A stretch of 41,065 nt of DNA. Source: an uncultured Coriobacteriaceae bacterium (GTDB lineage: Bacteria > Actinomycetota > Coriobacteriia > Coriobacteriales > Atopobiaceae). The notes beneath the pieces are model-generated. The model had not been told where the DNA came from. It was given only the letters and a program-made list of their open reading frames with translations, and made no database searches. The number at the start of each line of letters is the position of its first letter. Within the stretch, counting starts at the first letter, position 1. The position numbers and the translations under genes were made by a program. Shown here piece after piece: positions 33,007 through 41,065 of this stretch. Location: assembly GCA_902766445.1 (NCBI GenBank), contig CACXDP010000288.1, forward strand, positions 1-41,065, read 5' to 3'.

Positions 33007-36000
33007 ATGGGCCAGAAAAAGCGACACGAGCGACTTATGTCCATGACGCGCTTTCTCAGCATGGTGGTTAGCGTGTCGATGGTCCTGAGCCTCATGCCGA
33101 GTCAGGGACTCGTGTGGGCTCAGCAGGAGGCCACGGAGGTTCGATTAGAAGCGCTTTCGCAAGTTCAAGACAATGCTGGAGAGCTCACGCCCGAGGATGA
33201 GGACGTAAGCGGGGGAACGCCCGCTCAGGCAAAACCTCCGGAGCCAGGGCAGATGGAAGCCAAGCTTGTCTTGCGACTTGAGAATGCCGTACTTACATAT
33301 GACGGTTATGATTTTGACGCCGAGTTCCAGGAGCTCACCGTACCCCTCGATATCGACATGGTCTTTGCCGTGAAGGTAGACGACGGCTACGAGATTGCTC
33401 GGGTAACATACGAGGCCGATGACGATGAGATCGAGCTCACCGCGCGCGAGGCCGGTACCTACTTCATCGCCAAGGACGACCTTAAGGATGGCGCGACGAT
33501 AGCTGTTGCAACCGAGGCCATATCCGAACAAGAGACGGAGCCCGTACCTACTCATACGAAGGACGACGACAAACAACCGGAAAAGTATGCTGCCGAACAG
33601 GTTGAGCCCAGCTCAGTTATAACGACCGACGAGCAGCTCAAGGACGATGAGAAGTCCGCCAACGATGTCGAGGCCGATGTGCAGCCCAAAACAGAGGAGC
33701 AGCCCGCCGACGAGGAGCAACCCGACGTTAAGGTCGAGGCCGATGAGCAGCCCAAAGCAGAGGAGAAGCCCGTCGACGAGGAGAAGCCCAAGGGGGAAGA
33801 GGAGCGCGCCGATAAGACCAAGGATGGCAAAAGGCTTGAAGCCGAGGACGAAGGGCCGCCCGAGGAAGAATCATCGGTGCCCGTCGCCACGAACTCCCGC
33901 GTGCGCGAAATCAGCGATACCCTCAGGGCACAGGGAGCAGAAAGCACCAATCTCGCGAACTTCTTGACGAATGTCTCCCTCTCCGCGCATACCAACGAGC
34001 AGGGACAGTACGTGGTGAAGCCCGGGGAGGACTATACCATTAGGTTGTCGTTTGCAGAGACTAACGGAGGACTGCAGTTCGATAATGACGGTCCCTTGAC
34101 GTATCAGATTCCTGGTGACATCCATGTTGACGAGCAGAGCGGCTCGCTGAACATCAACCTAAAGATCGGTACCAAGACCTACAAGATCCAGAACAATCCC
34201 TACAGCATATCTGAGACGGGGCTCATAACGTTTAACTGGAACATCGACGATCCTAACTATGCAAGGCTGACCGGTGCCTCAAACACGCATTTTGACCTGT
34301 ATTTCGAAGGTGACTTCACAAATGAACGAGACAAGATCGTGTTTTCCGACTCGGTGGAAAAGGATATCCACGTTGACAGATCCAACAGCGTAACAGCCTC
34401 CAAATCGGCGAGTGTCGATAGGATAAACGACAAGCTCTGGTACACCGTGTCCGTACGCTCCAGCGGAAACAGCGTTGATGTAAAGCTGACCGATGTCCTT
34501 ACGGGTACAGGACTCACCCTCGACGCAGATAGCTTTAGCGCGAGCTCAAGCAAGGGAGGGCAGGTTTCTGGCACGACTTCGGTAGATGGCAACAGTTTCG
34601 AGTATACGCTTGGCGACATGTCAGATGGTGAAGTCATCACCGTGAGGTATTCTGCCACCATCGATCCTTCCGTCCTCCAAAAGCTGGAGAATGGCAAAGT
34701 CGTGACGACTACAAACAACTCAGTCAAAGTCGTCAGCCACGATGATCCCGAGAACGAGCCGATCAACGTAAGGCGAGAGATTGATTACACGCCCACCATT
34801 GAAAAGAGCGGTGCCGTCGATGCCGGCACCACGGTGGACGGCAAGAAGATTCTGAAGTGGACGGTGACGTACAACGGCGAAGCCAAGGTGAACGCTAAGA
34901 GTGGCTCCATCACGGACTCAATAAAGGAGTCGTCGCGAAACATCATGACGATGTATGGCGACGGCATCAAGATTACGAAGAAGAACCGCAACGGAGAGAC
35001 CGTGAGCGGTCCGACGGAGGTTGCTTGGGACCAAGGACAGCTGACGAAGCTAGACGAATATTCTTGGCGATACGTGGTGCCAGAGAACGAGGATGGACCA
35101 TACAAGTACATCATCGAGTACGAGACGCAAGTGGATGTCAGCGAGATTGAGCACATCACCGCTGTTGACAATACGGCGACGACAGAAGACCACCAGGAAT
35201 CGACGGGCACTGGCAAAGTAGGCCCAAATCATGACGTCCCTCTGATTAGAAAGAGTGTTGAGAAGATTGACCTTGCGAACAGGGAGGTCACGTGGACCGC
35301 GAGCATCAATGTGCCCAAGGAGGGCCTGACTAAGGCGGTCATCACGGACACCTACCCAACGTCGTTCAACTATGACACCATGCAACGGTGGTACGACGTT
35401 GTCAAGGAAGGCTCCGTTGAGGTGACGGGCCTGGTGGACGGCGAAGACAAGCAGGTTTCGATAGGGGCTACGTCCGCGACGATTACTCTGACCCATAACG
35501 GGCAACCGGGTCTCGCGGCGACTGATTCGTCGCGTGTCGTTACGGTGACGCTCAAGACAAACCTTACCGAAGAGTGGCTCGAGTTCTCAAAGGAGCATAC
35601 AGACAGGCGCACACGCGTCAACAACATCTCGCTTGACTACGGGACTGACACGATCACGGATACAGCGACTGTCGTCGTGGCGGCTCCTGAAGTCAAAAAG
35701 TCAGTACAGCAGATCGGAACCCGTACGGTCAACGGCATCGAACTGCCAATCTATCAGTATGTCATCAAGTTGTTCGGACTCGAAAACGTGCATTCCACAA
35801 TCGAGGATACGTTCGACACGAGTCTTCTTGAGGTGTACAGGAACGCAGCAAACGGTTTCTGGGTATATGTCGGGACTCAATACGAGGGTGATGTAGACAT
35901 TCCCGAGTCAATGGACAGCACGGACCTCTCGCATACTACCGGAGTTCCCTGCACCTACGTTGATACAGCCGATGGCATAACCATCACCACAAACGCTGAT

Positions 36001-39000
36001 GCGCTGAAGAAGGGACATGACGGGAACCCGAATGCGCTGTATCCTATATACGGTATCGTATATTATCTCACCATAAAGGACGCGAGCGCCCTGAACAAGA
36101 TTATGGGCTATGCGGCGCAGAGTGAGAATGGGTATGACCTTACCAATAGTGCAGAGTGGGGAGGCCAGACAGGCATCGGGAAGGTCACGTTTGGGTACGA
36201 GGGTCTCACCAAAGAGCTGCTGACAAGTGAAGAGGAGCTTAGCAAGGTAGACGATGACATCTGGGCAGATTTCCAAATCACGCTGAATCCGGGTGCCCAG
36301 CGTTTGAATGACGGTGACCCACTGGTCATGACCGATAAGGTCGAGGGGTTGAGCGTCGACCTAGCCTCAATCAAGGCAGTGCAGGGCGAGATTCTGTCGT
36401 GTGACATGGATGATGACACTGTGACCTACACGGTTCCTGATGCGACCAAGGTAGTAATCAGGTATCGCGCGAAGGTCGTGTATGACAACATCGGAGAACC
36501 TCACACGACGGTTGACGTACACTTCAAGAACACCGCGACGATGGAAGGCTACAGCGACTACGTCGAGGGAGATGCGCATCGCTACAACAGTGGCGAAGGG
36601 CAAGCAAGCATCCCCGTCATTCATATCCTGAAGTACGAGGCAGGTAACCTTGGGGGCCGACTGAACGGTGCGGTGTTCGAGCTTCTTGACGCTAACAAAC
36701 AGCCCATAACTGACAAATACAATAGGCCGGTGACGGTTACGACTCAGCGTACCAATATGGGAACCGATGAGGAACCGGATTGGCAGGATGGCGTAGCGCG
36801 TGTCCAAGGCGATGAGACGACCTTGGGCTGGAACCTTGAATCCAACACGAACTACTACCTGCATGAGATAACCGCGCCGGACGGTTTCATGCTTGACGAT
36901 TCATACTATGAGTTCATGATCTCCGAATTCGGAGAGACGGACTATACAGCACATCCGCGCATCTACTATTCCGGCGACAACATGACGGTCAAGAACTACC
37001 CGGGAACTGATGTCACAGTCGAGAAAGTCTGGGCGGATGGCAACGAGAATCACGAGAGCGAAGAAGTCACCGCCAAGCTTCAGCAGCGTATAAAGAACAA
37101 CGATGGCGACTGGGGTCCATGGTCCGACACCATCCGCAAGGAAGTCATGCAGGGCGACGAATACGTATGGGTGGATACCACCGAGCCCACGACGATTGTC
37201 CTGAAGAAGGAACAGGACGAGTCTAAAAGCTGGAAGGGTGCATTCTACAGCCTTCCGCTAGATGTGCCAGCGCAATTGCCCGCGACCGAGAGAACCGAAG
37301 ATGTCATCGTTGAATATCGTGTCATAGAGACCAAGGTCGGTAATCGGGAAGTCATCTACGATGGTGATGACTATACCCAAGGCACGTATGATGGAGGGAC
37401 AGCGAGCATAAGCGCGTCCTCGGGGACTGGCGGGACGTATCAGTACACTATCATCAACAGCGTCGAGGAGACCGAGGCGAGCATCGAGGCGAGCAAGATA
37501 CTTGCGCCATGGGTCGATGGCAACGCGTTCGACCTCAGGCTCGTGCCGATGAACGACGCGCCGATGCCTGAGGGGGCGACCGCTGAAGCCTTCTACGACT
37601 TTGGTTCCAACGCGATTCAGACAACCATTCCGACTGTAGTTAAAACAGCTACAAAGTCCGCCCCGGTCGTTGATTTCGGCACGATACACTATGGCGCGAT
37701 TGGCACATACGCGTATACGGTGCAGGAAGTCTTACCCGACGATGCGACGAATGCTTCTGGAGCAACGTGGGGGAGCTTGTTCGAGGCCGGTGCCGTCGAT
37801 ATGCTTCAGGCTGGCAGCTTCAAGAGAAACGGCGTAACTTACGACAAGACCGCTCACCAAGTCATTGTAGTCGTGACCAAAAACGATGATGGCAATCTGG
37901 TTGCTGCGGTGACGTATGAGAACAACAAGGCCACGGCCGAGGTTACCAATACCTATGAGGCCACAGGTTCAATCGATTTCGACGGGTCCAAGACCATGGA
38001 CGGCCGCGACTTCGAGGAGGGCGACGAGTACACCTTCACTGTGTCCGCCGCCGGCGTTCCCATGCCGGAGGAGACCTCGGTGACCATCAGGCCCACGAGC
38101 GGTACCAAGGCCGACTTCACTTTTGGCAAGGTCAACTACGCTCTCGCCGACGCAGGAAATACGTATGAGTACACCGTGACCGAGACTGGTACCGTCGACG
38201 GCGTCGCCATCGACGGCGCGAAGAAGGTCAGGGTGACAGTCGCGGACAACGGTGACGGAACCCTGAGGATTTGCAAGGACGACGATGCTGGCCAGGAAGC
38301 GGTTGCGTCCTTGTCTGCGGACTTCACTAACAGGTTCACACCCGCAGAGGCGAGGATCGAGGCCACTAAGCAGATCAACGACTGGGGCAACGCGACGTCG
38401 TTCACCTTCGTGCTTGAGGCGGATGAGGGTACCCCGATGCCTGAGGGGGCCCGGGACTGCAGGGTCGTCAGGACCGTGACGAAGGACAGCCTGGTCGCCG
38501 ACTTCGGCGAGATCGAATACGCCAAATCTGGCACCTACAGCTACACCATCACCGAAGTTGATGACGGCGTCGACGGGGTCACCTACGACACGACCCCGCA
38601 CGTCGTGGATGTCGTGGTGGCGAGGGACGTGACCACGAACGCGCTGAGCGCTGAGGTGACCTACGACGGAGGAAGGGGTCCCCTTTCCATCGTCAACAGC
38701 AGCTCGTCCTCGAAGGCGAGCCTGTTCGCGACGAAGTCCATAAATAGCTGGGGCAATGCCGGGTCTTTCACCTTCGTACTTGAGGCCGGCAACAACACAA
38801 CCGACGGGGGTGTGGCGACGCCGATGCCCGCAAGCGCGCGGGACGGCAGGGTCGCCAAGACCGTGGCCAAAAACATCCCGACCGCCGACTTCGGCGAGAT
38901 CGAGTACGCTAGATCTGGCACCTACAACTACACCATCACCGAGACAGGCGGCGGCGCGGGCGGCATCACCTACGACAGCGACCCTCACGTCGTGACTGTG

Positions 39001-41065
39001 ACCGTGGGCAAGAAAGACGACTCCAACGAGATTGAAGTCAAATCCATTAAATACGATGGCGGGGACAGCCTGACGATTGAGAACGAATACGAGGCGACTG
39101 GTACGGCGAACTTCTGGGCGCAGAAGGACCTCTCCGGGCGTGAGGCCCGGGACGGCGAGTTCAGCTTCGTGCTGGTCGGGCGCAACGTGGGCGGCGCGGA
39201 GCACGCAGACGGCTCCGAGACCATAGACAACAAGGGTGAGGAGCGAGTGTACTTCACGGACGTGTCCTACGACTTGAGTGACCTCACCAGAAATGCCGAT
39301 GGCGACTATCTCGATACCACCTACATCTATCATGTTAGCGAGGTCATCCCTGAAGACGAGACCGATCGCGTCAAGGGTGTCACCTATGATGACACCGACG
39401 TAGTGATTGAGGTTACCCTACACGACAACGGCGACGGCACAATCTCTGCGACGTACAGGAACATGACCACCAACGGCAACGCGCACGGCTACACCTTCAA
39501 GAATAAGTATGAAGCCTTCGGCAAGGCCGTCCTCAAGGCCAAGAAGGCCGAGAATGAGAAACTCAGTGATAGGACCTTCCAGTTCGAGCTCACCAGGCCT
39601 AATGGGACTACGCAGACGAAGTCGGCGAGGCAAGGACAGACCGTGGAGTTCGACGCCGAGGTGTACACGCTTGAGGACGTCGGCAAGGAGTTCATCTACA
39701 CGATCCGTGAGGTAGTGCCCGAGGGCGCCGAGGAGGTCGGCGACAGGTGGGTCAAGGATGGCGTCACCTACGACCCCGATATCGAGACCATCAAGGTCAC
39801 GGTATCTGACAACGACGACGGTACCCTGGCCGTCAGGTACGATGGCTCCGACACACTCGAGGTCCCCGCGTTCGAGAACGACTATAAGGCCGAGGGGGAT
39901 GCTGAGGTAAGGGTCCAGAAGGTCCTGGACGGACGCGACTGGAAGGACGACGACGAGTTCGCCTTCACCCTGACGCCCGCCGACGCCAACACCCCGATGC
40001 CCGCAAAGGACCGGGTCGAGATCACCAAGGCCGACGCCGACCGGACCAAGTCCTTCGGCAAGATCAAGTTCACCGAGGAAGGCACCTACACCTACACCGT
40101 CAGGGAGGCCAGGGGCGACGGCAAGGGCATCACCTACGACACCGTCGACCACGTCGTGACCATCAGGGTTGTCGACAACGGCAGGGGCCACCTTGTAGCC
40201 GGTGAGGGCTCGGCGCTTGTGCAGACCGTGAAGATCTCCAACACCTACGAGGCCTTCGGCGAGGCGATTCTCAAGGCGGAAAAGGCGGAGAACGAGAGCC
40301 TCGGTGATGCCAAGTTCTCCTTCGAGCTCACTAGGCCGGACGGTACCACCCAGACGAGGTTGGCAAAGCAGGGCCAGACCGTGGAGTTCGACGCCGACCA
40401 GTACACGCTCGACGATGTCGGCGGGGAGTTCGCCTACACGATTCGCGAGATTGTCCCAGAAGGCGCTGAGGAGAGGGACGGCAAGTGGGTCAAGGATGGT
40501 GTCGTCTACGACGACGAAGCAAAGACCGTCGTGGTCACCGTAGCCGACAAGGGTGACGGTACCCTCGCCGTCAAGTACGACGATTCGGACACGCTAAAGG
40601 TCCCTACGTTCGAGAACGCTTACAGTGCTGAGGGATTTGAGCAGCTCGAGGTCAGGAAGGACGTCAAGGACGGCACCTGGCCCGAGGCCGACGGCAAGAA
40701 GCTGCCCGCCACCTTCAAGCTGACCGCCGTGACCGAGGGCGCCCCGATGCCCGCAGAGGGCGGCGACGAGGCCAGCGTCAGCGAGGCCAACGTGGCGGCC
40801 AAGTTCGGCAAGATCAGCTGGGGGCTCGCCGACAGGGGCAAGACCTACGTGTACGAGATCTCCGAGACCTCCAGCTGGGGCGGCGCCTGGTCCGACGGCG
40901 GCCCGGTCACGGCCACCGTCACCGTCGCCGACGACGGGGCCGGCAAGCTGACCTCCACCGTGTCCTACGACCCGGACAACGCCACCGTCACCAACGAGTA
41001 CTCCGCCGAGGGCAAGGCAGTCCTCAAGGCGAGGAAGGCCGGCAACGCCAGGCTCGGCGACAGGA
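33007..41065 (+). CDS. Giant cell-surface adhesin with pilin-isopeptide/Cna-B-type repeats, C-terminus beyond window
   Basis: The frame is open from ATG 33007 to the right edge (2,686 full codons). GGGAGGG precedes the ATG. A signal peptide (FLSMVVSVSMVLSLMPSQG, cleavage near VWA-QQ) is followed by a small domain and an acidic E/P/K linker at about 33520-33880. β-sandwich adhesin-like domains follow (34000-36600). A SpaA-like domain at 36601-37005 has ILKYEAGNLGGRLNGAVFEL and YYLHEITAPDGF. A Cna-B domain at 37006-37461 has VTVEKVWADGN. Nine full Spy0128/FctA-like pilin-isopeptide domains and part of a tenth fill 37462-41065, each with VxK near the start, YTxxE or YTIRE in the middle and a closing FxNxY. 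Those Lys, Glu and Asn are the residues that form intramolecular isopeptide bonds in this family. An LPXTG anchor is expected further right but not seen. Confidence 0.93.
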   Translation, partial: MGQKKRHERLMSMTRFLSMVVSVSMVLSLMPSQGLVWAQQEATEVRLEALSQVQDNAGELTPEDEDVSGGTPAQAKPPEPGQMEAKLVLRLENAVLTYDGYDFDAEFQELTVPLDIDMVFAVKVDDGYEIARVTYEADDDEIELTAREAGTYFIAKDDLKDGATIAVATEAISEQETEPVPTHTKDDDKQPEKYAAEQVEPSSVITTDEQLKDDEKSANDVEADVQPKTEEQPADEEQPDVKVEADEQPKAEEKPVDEEKPKGEEERADKTKDGKRLEAEDEGPPEEESSVPVATNSRVREISDTLRAQGAESTNLANFLTNVSLSAHTNEQGQYVVKPGEDYTIRLSFAETNGGLQFDNDGPLTYQIPGDIHVDEQSGSLNINLKIGTKTYKIQNNPYSISETGLITFNWNIDDPNYARLTGASNTHFDLYFEGDFTNERDKIVFSDSVEKDIHVDRSNSVTASKSASVDRINDKLWYTVSVRSSGNSVDVKLTDVLTGTGLTLDADSFSASSSKGGQVSGTTSVDGNSFEYTLGDMSDGEVITVRYSATIDPSVLQKLENGKVVTTTNNSVKVVSHDDPENEPINVRREIDYTPTIEKSGAVDAGTTVDGKKILKWTVTYNGEAKVNAKSGSITDSIKESSRNIMTMYGDGIKITKKNRNGETVSGPTEVAWDQGQLTKLDEYSWRYVVPENEDGPYKYIIEYETQVDVSEIEHITAVDNTATTEDHQESTGTGKVGPNHDVPLIRKSVEKIDLANREVTWTASINVPKEGLTKAVITDTYPTSFNYDTMQRWYDVVKEGSVEVTGLVDGEDKQVSIGATSATITLTHNGQPGLAATDSSRVVTVTLKTNLTEEWLEFSKEHTDRRTRVNNISLDYGTDTITDTATVVVAAPEVKKSVQQIGTRTVNGIELPIYQYVIKLFGLENVHSTIEDTFDTSLLEVYRNAANGFWVYVGTQYEGDVDIPESMDSTDLSHTTGVPCTYVDTADGITITTNADALKKGHDGNPNALYPIYGIVYYLTIKDASALNKIMGYAAQSENGYDLTNSAEWGGQTGIGKVTFGYEGLTKELLTSEEELSKVDDDIWADFQITLNPGAQRLNDGDPLVMTDKVEGLSVDLASIKAVQGEILSCDMDDDTVTYTVPDATKVVIRYRAKVVYDNIGEPHTTVDVHFKNTATMEGYSDYVEGDAHRYNSGEGQASIPVIHILKYEAGNLGGRLNGAVFELLDANKQPITDKYNRPVTVTTQRTNMGTDEEPDWQDGVARVQGDETTLGWNLESNTNYYLHEITAPDGFMLDDSYYEFMISEFGETDYTAHPRIYYSGDNMTVKNYPGTDVTVEKVWADGNENHESEEVTAKLQQRIKNNDGDWGPWSDTIRKEVMQGDEYVWVDTTEPTTIVLKKEQDESKSWKGAFYSLPLDVPAQLPATERTEDVIVEYRVIETKVGNREVIYDGDDYTQGTYDGGTASISASSGTGGTYQYTIINSVEETEASIEASKILAPWVDGNAFDLRLVPMNDAPMPEGATAEAFYDFGSNAIQTTIPTVVKTATKSAPVVDFGTIHYGAIGTYAYTVQEVLPDDATNASGATWGSLFEAGAVDMLQAGSFKRNGVTYDKTAHQVIVVVTKNDDGNLVAAVTYENNKATAEVTNTYEATGSIDFDGSKTMDGRDFEEGDEYTFTVSAAGVPMPEETSVTIRPTSGTKADFTFGKVNYALADAGNTYEYTVTETGTVDGVAIDGAKKVRVTVADNGDGTLRICKDDDAGQEAVASLSADFTNRFTPAEARIEATKQINDWGNATSFTFVLEADEGTPMPEGARDCRVVRTVTKDSLVADFGEIEYAKSGTYSYTITEVDDGVDGVTYDTTPHVVDVVVARDVTTNALSAEVTYDGGRGPLSIVNSSSSSKASLFATKSINSWGNAGSFTFVLEAGNNTTDGGVATPMPASARDGRVAKTVAKNIPTADFGEIEYARSGTYNYTITETGGGAGGITYDSDPHVVTVTVGKKDDSNEIEVKSIKYDGGDSLTIENEYEATGTANFWAQKDLSGREARDGEFSFVLVGRNVGGAEHADGSETIDNKGEERVYFTDVSYDLSDLTRNADGDYLDTTYIYHVSEVIPEDETDRVKGVTYDDTDVVIEVTLHDNGDGTISATYRNMTTNGNAHGYTFKNKYEAFGKAVLKAKKAENEKLSDRTFQFELTRPNGTTQTKSARQGQTVEFDAEVYTLEDVGKEFIYTIREVVPEGAEEVGDRWVKDGVTYDPDIETIKVTVSDNDDGTLAVRYDGSDTLEVPAFENDYKAEGDAEVRVQKVLDGRDWKDDDEFAFTLTPADANTPMPAKDRVEITKADADRTKSFGKIKFTEEGTYTYTVREARGDGKGITYDTVDHVVTIRVVDNGRGHLVAGEGSALVQTVKISNTYEAFGEAILKAEKAENESLGDAKFSFELTRPDGTTQTRLAKQGQTVEFDADQYTLDDVGGEFAYTIREIVPEGAEERDGKWVKDGVVYDDEAKTVVVTVADKGDGTLAVKYDDSDTLKVPTFENAYSAEGFEQLEVRKDVKDGTWPEADGKKLPATFKLTAVTEGAPMPAEGGDEASVSEANVAAKFGKISWGLADRGKTYVYEISETSSWGGAWSDGGPVTATVTVADDGAGKLTSTVSYDPDNATVTNEYSAEGKAVLKARKAGNARLGDR
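37462..39510 (+). repeat. Pilin-isopeptide-type domains 1-5 of the adhesin
   Basis: Approximate domain limits from the closing (F/T/I)xNx(Y/F/S) motif are 37462-37956, 37957-38337, 38338-38700, 38701-39090 and 39091-39510. Domains 3 and 4 are closest to each other (ATKQINDWGNATSFTFVLEA against ATKSINSWGNAGSFTFVLEA). Each would form one stalk segment. Codon use becomes distinctly more GC-rich from about 37960 onward. Confidence 0.75.
39511..41065 (+). repeat. Alternating two-domain super-repeat, domains 6-10
   Basis: Domain 6 (39511-39885) and domain 8 (40249-40623) are each exactly 375 bases and align without gaps; both start EAFG, contain GQTVEFDA and WVKDGV and end FENDY or FENAY. Domain 10 begins at 41002 with the same type (GKAVLKARKA). 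Domains 7 (39886-40248) and 9 (40624-41001) are a different type with TPMPAKD or APMPAEG. The order is therefore B-A-B-A-B, with a period of about 738-753 bases, cut by the window edge. Confidence 0.82.

Noticed and set aside
37969-39333. A 454-codon minus-strand frame inside the adhesin
   Set aside because: It is the antisense shadow of GC-rich repeats, with no start signal and composition typical of mirror frames.

Overview
The window looks like a chromosomal segment of a Gram-positive, moderately GC-rich bacterium. The best guess is class Coriobacteriia (Olsenella/Atopobium-like Actinomycetota). This rests on lipobox lipoproteins, PASTA and ChW repeats, an exported multi-domain pilin/Cna-B-type adhesin, frequent GTG starts and generally GC-rich codon use. 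It is an inference from gene content, not a sequence match.

Layout. 1-983 (minus): a PASTA lipoprotein cut by the left edge. 1240-5593 (minus): an aromatic amino acid operon read aroF-tyrA-aroB-aroA, with a perfect 25-bp inverted repeat inserted between aroB and aroA. 5810-14360 (plus): a SWIM/SNF2 helicase, a zinc-dependent phospholipase C-like protein, a DUF218/YdcF membrane protein, Dxs (isoprenoid MEP pathway) and a Vsr endonuclease. 14361-14834: a gene-free stretch with a nested array of 14-bp inverted repeats. 14835-17245: a zinc-ribbon membrane protein gene interrupted by one in-frame TAG, followed by a TPM-domain protein.

17294-28980 is the most unusual part. It holds an XRE regulator, a lipoprotein, a membrane-anchored WD40-like propeller protein, a transmembrane Ser/Thr kinase with an RCC1-like outer domain, an FHA-domain protein, a secreted WG-like propeller protein, a zinc-ribbon membrane protein and a secreted ChW-repeat protein. 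A shared dyad-symmetric motif (GG-N3-ACWAWAGT-N3-CC) lies upstream of three transcription units in this stretch, one copy beside the XRE gene. I propose that this is an XRE-controlled, kinase/FHA-based envelope-sensing regulon that uses three different exported propeller-type proteins.

29049-30537 (minus): a metallophosphoesterase and a histidine phosphatase. 30706-32693 (plus): a HAD phosphatase and an SGNH hydrolase with overlapping ends. 32694-33006: an AT-rich promoter region with two identical 17-bp sites flanking a TATAAT box. 33007 to the right edge: a giant surface adhesin (at least 2,686 residues) whose visible end consists of pilin-isopeptide-type domains arranged in an alternating two-domain super-repeat. 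All functional calls come from motifs recognised by eye; no database search was run.
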